DNA from: Phallusia mammillata
Lineage: Eukaryota; Chordata; Ascidiacea; Phlebobranchia; Ascidiidae
NCBI GenBank assembly: GCA_003260075.1
Contig: QLIY01000488.1
Location: 55,764 to 119,763, forward strand
Length of the DNA stretch: 64,000 bases
Reading direction: 5' to 3'
In this document: positions 59,186 through 64,000 of the stretch, piece by piece
Layout: the number at the start of each line of letters is the position of its first letter
Numbering within the stretch: position 1 is the first letter of the stretch
The notes under the pieces: model-generated
Databases searched by the model: none
What the model was told of the DNA's origin: nothing
The model's input: the letters and a program-made list of their open reading frames with translations, nothing else
Position numbers and translations under genes: made by a program

Positions 59186-60165
59186 TAGACTGGAGGTAAA
59201 AATTTTGCGCACATTGGTACATTAACTTATATTTTATGACAGACGCTTTTAAACTGTGATTTGACAATTACACTTGGAGCTCAACGGTTTTCAATTTTTT
59301 TTCGAAATATTTGTAGTGACATACTTTAAAGCATCAAAGTTGAAAAAAAGATATTACAAATCTATGTTTTTCTAGTAAATCTTTTCCTATTAATGAAATC
59401 TCTTTTAAGTAAAGCGGTGTTTTTCTAATTATCAACTTCGCTGCATTTTGGATTAGGTGGCTTTGCTTTGCATATGGCTAAACATGCAGCGAAAAGATAC
59501 TAAGCCAAGCTAAGTTTCGCAATACTGTCATTTTTTACCTATTCAACTGTTTTAAGAATCGTTTACTAAGTCGGGTTTGGGCTTTGGTTAAAAAAATATA
59601 CTCACATTTTTTCTTTTACTTTTAAAAGTTCTGGTATGAGCCAACTTACAACCCTGGTCTGAGACTTTCCGCAGTATTGGTCATGACAAAGCTTTTGTAT
59701 AAACCGACTATATATCCTTTAATAGCATTTCATCACAGACAATACACACGTGGAATAAGAAAGTTTAACATCACGAATCTATTACTTAGTAGTGAGATTC
59801 ATAAAATCACATGATTACACAAACACAACAAGTGAAACGAAAGTGACGTCACCACTACAGTTGGTACACGTCATAAGACAAATGCGATTCAATGATGTGT
59901 TTTGGCTCATCTTTGTGGAGTTTAACAAAAATCCCAAAGAATATCGGCCGCGATTGAGCGCCTTCGATGGTCACGTGACAAAGAGACGGACAAAAATTCT
60001 TACACGGTAGGTGAAAGTATGAGCACATCGATTCATTGTTAAAATGATTCTCGATTTTATGAGGTTTCTTAACCTTAAAAAATAGAAAAAAGTATTAAAA
60101 AAGTAAGATGGGGCACAAAATGCTGGTTTTATTACGTTAATGAAGCAATATGAAAATTTTTATGT

Positions 60166-60211
<46 letters not shown>
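60166..60211. other. 46-G block, probable assembly gap
   Basis: Forty-six G without flanking duplication, just downstream (in minus orientation) of the last recognised exon of the cysteine-rich gene. Missing sequence here could contain coding bases. Confidence 0.75.
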
Positions 60212-60212
<1 letters not shown>

Positions 60213-60314
60213 AAGTATATGTTGTTAAATAGATAAAAAAAGTCTTTATACTTCTACATTGATAAAGACATCCTACTGATTCGCGCAGAAAGGTTAAAAA
60301 TACAAAATGCTTAC

Positions 60315-63300
60315 CTATAAAGCACCTATTGCGCACACATTGGCCTTCACAACGATACAAATCGCAGAACAATCTACCACCTTGGCATGTACAGTTCCTA
60401 GTACAATTATCCAGCAGAAAAGGCTCCTGTGTACAAAAGCCGTTATGTTGAAAATGTTCAAAATAAGTGACAAATTAGCGCCCTACTGTATATATTTATA
60501 TATATATATATATGTATGGTTACTGATTGGAAATGAACGGCTAAAGATGATATCGAGTCTCGACAATAGTAAGGGTAAACTAAATGTTTTCAATATAACT
60601 GCTTATCAAAGTGATTGGGAACGACGTACTTACCCCAGATGAGTAGGGTGGTAAGTGGCAGATACATTCGGTTTCATCGACACATTGGTTTAGTTCCCTG
60701 TCAATCAGAGTGCCTTCCGGACAAACGCAACCTACCACAACATGTCATAAGTTGAGTGAGTGAGTGAGTGAGTGAGTGAGTGAGTAAAATACCTCTAATA
60801 GGCAAATGCCTAAAACTATTTAAATTTAACTCTATTTAGACATGCTTACCACCCAATTGGCATTGGCACTCGCCTGTAGAGGGCTAGTGGGGTGTAAACA
60901 TGGTTATAAGGGGCTAGTGGGGTAAAATTTGGGGCTATTTAGTCAAACAAAACACATGGCACATCTGCATGGCTATCATCTCAAATTTTATCTAAATTAT
61001 TTTCATGTAGAAAAAAAATATTAACTAAAAGGAATAGGGTTCCATTTCAGGAAAGGGGACCATTAAATAGTTAAGACATTTTGACCGACTTCAACATAGA
61101 TGTTATCATTTGAAGTGAAAACATTACCTTACCTTCTTCACACTCTCCAGTGTCACAACCGTCACCTAACATGGCCTCTGGATTTTGGCAGGTCGGAATG
61201 CAATGTTGTGGCGGAAGACATGGCTCAAAATGTGTTCCCGGAATTTCCCCAAAAGCCACTAAACAAAATAACACACAAACCAAATGGATAAAATCATACT
61301 GGGATCAGCGCTGTGGCCTTCATGCAGGCTAGTGATTATGCCACACTCATACAAATCATAGTACGCCAGGTAGGGATGTGCCAAAACTGCAAATGTTCGG
61401 AGCACCGAGCATCTCACTTTAATGCTCGGTGCTCTGCCGAGCACGCTCGGTGCATTATGACGTCACAAAAAATCCCCTTTCCACGTTTTAGCTCTACTAG
61501 GTCTTTTACGTCACCAGAGGTGTATTAAGCTGTACAGGCCTCGGAAGTACACGTTTTTCCACCATCTAATACATTTGAAAAATCATGTGTTTATGCACCC
61601 TTTCGAACACTAATTACGTATCTTAGCAGGGCATGAATATGCAAATTTAATGCTCGGGTCAGTTTTAGCAACTGCTCGGCGGGGCACCGAGCATTAAAAA
61701 CAGCGATGCTCGGTACCGAGTACTCGGGTTCTGGCTCGGCTCGGCTCGGCCCATCCCTAACGCCAGGCCTATTATAGGCATACAACTTTTTATTTACAAA
61801 CACAAGGCATTGGTTCTTAACTGGTGTGAAATTATGTACATGCAGAGGGAAATTTTGTAAGTCAATGGTGCTTAAACGTTTTTAAAGTTTTGATTTAACA
61901 TCTAAACTTAAAGTCATAAATCTGAATACCGAGTGCAAAGTAAAACAAACTAAACCATTTTCAATTGATTAAACACAATTACTTAAAATGTATGGAACAA
62001 AACATCACCATAAAAAGCAACGGAGAGGAAAATTTGACTTTAGTGATTGACATTACAGGAAAACTACACCAAAAAGGTTAAGAACCACTGCTTTTTAATG
62101 CTTGATACCACGAACAAGTATAATATACATTTTTTCTAAATTTACAATCACACAGTTACTTTAAATCAAAAAATGAACTGTTAAATTCATTGGCACTCGC
62201 CTGTATCGTTGTTGCAAACCGGTAAATTTTCCGCAAAACATGACAAAGATATCGCAGCCTGTGTTGCAATTAATGCTTCCTGGGCGTCATCCATAAGGCA
62301 GTGATCAAATATACATGCCTGCAATCGAATAACAGCAATTAAAATTAGTCTAGCACATTTCGCCCTTGCACATACACTATAGCATAGTTGAAAGCGTTAA
62401 TATATACTCTATACCAGGGGTTCTTAACCAGGGGTACGTGTACCCCTTGGGGGTACGAAGCACCAAAGCAGGGGGTACGACCTGCAGTATAAAATTATAC
62501 ACTTTTGAGGCATATTTGTGAAGAATGCCCAAAAAGTTACTTTGTTTTGACTGATTATTTGGTGTGTTGTAAATATTGGTGAACTTACAAGAATGTTTTA
62601 GTGCATGCATTCAACACGAAGGCTATAAATACACTTAATTTAATTCCTATTATTGCAATTGTATTTACTTCCGTCGGCCATTGTGAACAGGGGGTACGAG
62701 AAAATTTCATGCAAGCTCAAAGGGTACGAGCGCTAAAAAGGTTAAGAAACACTGCTCTATACTTACCCCATATTTGCCAACATTTTTTTTCTTAATATTG
62801 ATTTATTTCTGCAGGCAGAAACTCATGATTCCCCAGACACACAATGTTGTACATAATGCATTTCAGGCTTTATTGCTATGCAATTTAGACATTGTTAAAA
62901 GTCTGCATATTGGAGCTACAGGCTGATATACAATAATCAGCACCTATAAGCGGCAAAATCAACAAACTATTCAAGTTTTAGCTAATTTGGACATTGTTTA
63001 AAAAAGTACCCATTTTGGGGGCTAACAAGGTAAGTCTTGAGGCTGCAGTGTATAACAAAACAATCAACACCTATAAATGGCAAACTCCACAAACTGTCCA
63101 TATTTTAATTCCTGCATTGTTTAAAAATGGGGGCCAGTGGGGTAAATATAGAAGTTACAGGGTGAAACATAACAATCTACAGCAAAATAAACAAACTGTC
63201 CAGGGGGGGGGGACTTACCCCATATTTGCCAACATTTTTTTTCTTAATATTGATTTATTTCTGCAGGCAGAAACTCATGATTCCCCAGACACACAATGTT

Positions 63301-63729
63301 GTACATAATGCATTTCAGGCTTTATTGCTATGCAATTTAGAGGGGGGGGGGGGGACGTTGCTAAAATGAACAAATTTAAACACCCATTTTAGGGGGCTAG
63401 CAGGGTGGGGTTAACGAGTTAAACAAAACAAACGGCACATCTACATAACTATATCAACCATCTGTAAAAGTTGCATCCAAATCCATCAAACATTTCATGC
63501 CAAAAGTGCATGGACAAACTTCAAAGAAAAAAAAACACAAAAAAACGTCACAATGGTTTTAAACAAAAAAATCTAAGATCATACTTTCATTAGAGCATCT
63601 ATGCCAGGGTTTTGTAACTGGGCCAGACATCTCGCGAAACATGGATGTTGCATCAGAATTCCACAAGCCTGATGAGCAGCAGGAAGTTGGTCGCGAGGAC
63701 ATTGAGGTTGTGGGCCCAGGGTCGGACAA
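60315..63729 (-). CDS. Partial secreted cysteine-rich protein with C8-TIL-VWC-like modules
   Basis: Internal exons of a large extracellular protein of the VWF / SCO-spondin / mucin type. Reading on the minus strand: 63585-63729 and 62201-62318 give a C8 domain (QACGILMQHPCFARC...ACIFDHC). Exon 61133-61258 gives the C8 end and TIL start (FEPCLPPQHCIPTCQNPEAM). Exon 60634-60731 finishes the TIL (GCVCPEGTLIDRELNQCVDE). Exon 60315-60397 gives a VWC-like piece (NCTCQGGRLFCDLYRCEGQC). A tentative 17-nt exon at 60524-60540 supplies the required phase between the last two. The intron after 62201 appears to be GC..AG. In this family the modules follow VWD domains and form disulphide-linked assemblies. 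Upstream exons lie beyond the right edge and downstream ones were not found. The specific orthologue is not assignable. Confidence 0.72.
60487..60513. repeat. TA-rich microsatellite
   Basis: Short run of TA dinucleotides with one interruption, within an intron of the minus-strand gene. Confidence 0.7.
60524..60540 (-). CDS. Tentative 17-nt microexon of the cysteine-rich gene
   Basis: On the minus strand, an acceptor (CTTTAG) and donor (GTAACC) bracket 17 bases coding PFISN plus two bases. This converts phase 0 at the end of exon 60634-60731 to the phase required by exon 60315-60397. The peptide resembles the spacer before CNTCTC in related proteins. Inferred only from phase. Confidence 0.3.
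60753..60785. repeat. TGAG tetranucleotide microsatellite
   Basis: About eight tandem TGAG units in the intron between two TIL exons of the minus-strand gene. Confidence 0.85.
61371..61759. mobile_element. Non-autonomous hAT-type element, 389 bp, GCTCGG-rich
   Basis: Ends TAGGGATGTGCC and GGCCCATCCCTA, with exact 8-bp target duplication ACGCCAGG at 61363-61370 and 61760-61767. The interior is rich in GCTCGG / CCGAGC motifs able to fold on themselves. The terminal type differs from the CAGTGGTT elements elsewhere in the window. Confidence 0.8.
61808..62090. mobile_element. Decayed hAT-type element, about 283 bp
   Basis: Left end CATTGGTTCTTAAC and right end GGTTAAGAACCACTG are imperfect inverted repeats. 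No target duplication is recognisable. Confidence 0.55.
62415..62754. mobile_element. Non-autonomous hAT-type element, 340 bp, with exact TSD
   Basis: Ends CAGGGGTTCTTAACC and GGTTAAGAAACACTG, with target duplication CTCTATAC at 62407-62414 and 62755-62762. Close homologue of 6878-7214, in the same orientation. Confidence 0.87.
62761..63341. repeat. Duplicated 129-bp segment, second copy between two G runs
   Basis: 62761-62889 and 63213-63341 appear identical. The second is bracketed by G10 (63203-63212) and a 13-G run (63342-63354). Probably a redundant contig. Confidence 0.75.
62890..63480. repeat. Diverged tandem repeats in an intron of the matrix gene
   Basis: Units of roughly 100-125 bp share ATTGTTTAAAAA, a G-rich GGGGCTA or GGGGCCAGTGGGGT block, an AACAAAACAATC-like stretch and a CAACAAACT/CAAACTGTCC end. 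At least three units are visible, and related pieces occur at 60885-61000. Confidence 0.55.
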
Positions 63730-63878
63730 CTGTTAATGAAATAAGCGATTAGATAAGTTTCTGCTGTAACACTTAAACATTAGGAAACGGCTCTTTTCAT
63801 GCCTTTCCTTCTGTATCCGTAAATTACCTGGTTAATTAACTATAGTTTCTGGACTGAACACAACGCCCAACAAACGTT

Positions 63879-63953
63879 CGCTGGTCTGCATAGACGCTTC
63901 AGGGCTGATCCCAGTTATGAATTTATGTTCATCTTAACAGATAGTGGTCAATC
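63879..63953. repeat. Dispersed repeat shared with 5908-5980
   Basis: Same orientation as the left copy, with the common core CTGATCCCAGTTATGAATTT. The copy may continue beyond the window. Confidence 0.6.
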
Positions 63954-64000
63954 TGGCGATCCACTACTACGAAGCTGACATGTGCAGCATACGAGGCAGG

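Larger units (their letters stand above)
56536..60314. other. Region between the MS4A-like gene and the minus-strand matrix gene
   Basis: Contains the MS4A-like 3' flank, a haplotype-type duplication, a decayed MS4A-like fragment and a 46-G gap. Further exons of the minus-strand cysteine-rich gene may lie here, but I could not find any with the expected cysteine pattern. Confidence 0.45.

Noticed and set aside
59792..60010. 72-residue plus-strand frame, or a minus-strand terminal exon on the opposite strand
   Set aside because: A minus-strand exon could be drawn in phase with 60315-60397, but it lacks cysteines and any family signal, so it was not annotated.
60160..60372. Minus-strand frame ending in poly-proline
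   Set aside because: The proline tract is the 46-G block read backwards; only the cysteine-rich part (60315-60397) is real exon.

Overview
The window is eukaryotic and reads like a tunicate genome, most likely Ciona (inference; the species is not determined). It is AT-rich, with short introns bounded by GT..AG and compact multi-exon genes. Non-autonomous hAT-type elements are frequent, and closely spaced sequence copies differ as much as divergent haplotypes do. I rebuilt the genes by following splice phases exon by exon.

Layout. (1) 208-3870, plus: an eight-exon FAXDC2-type membrane fatty acid hydroxylase with all three histidine boxes. (2) 12768-25405, plus: a multi-repeat beta-thymosin gene. 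Two upstream exons add an acidic, N-myristoylation-type extension resembling BASP1/MARCKS in composition, and an internal ATG would give an ordinary short thymosin. (3) 27852-41808, plus: SLX4, the scaffold for structure-specific nucleases, with four CxxC..H..C zinc modules, a BTB domain, a SAP-like block and the C-terminal SLX1-binding block. (4) 37425-39835, plus: a separate three-exon gene of unknown function inside an SLX4 intron. (5) 50630-56535, plus: a four-transmembrane MS4A/CD20-like gene, with a decayed copy of its last exons at about 58615-58880. (6) 60315-63729, minus: exons of a large secreted cysteine-rich protein (C8-TIL-VWC-like modules as in SCO-spondin, VWF and mucins), whose upstream part lies beyond the right edge.

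Assembly. About forty runs of G occur, most of exactly 10 bases and three long ones of 84, 97 and 46, plus a single C10 run. Nearly all short runs join two almost identical stretches. They are best read as filled assembly gaps between unmerged haplotype contig ends, not biology. Two internal checks support this. A thymosin repeat exon is 12 nt longer than its sisters exactly because of one run. The 84-G run replaces about 80 bp present in the other copy. Every apparent tandem duplication next to such a run should be treated as allelic until shown otherwise.

The genes are functionally unrelated neighbours (lipid oxidation, actin binding, DNA repair, membrane, extracellular matrix); I see no operon or shared pathway. 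Intergenic DNA holds at least a dozen hAT-type elements, several with exact 8-bp target duplications, one nested inside another, and one apparently present in only one haplotype. The most interesting protein-level observations are the myristoyl/acidic extension fused to thymosin repeats, the four zinc modules in SLX4, and the gene nested in SLX4.
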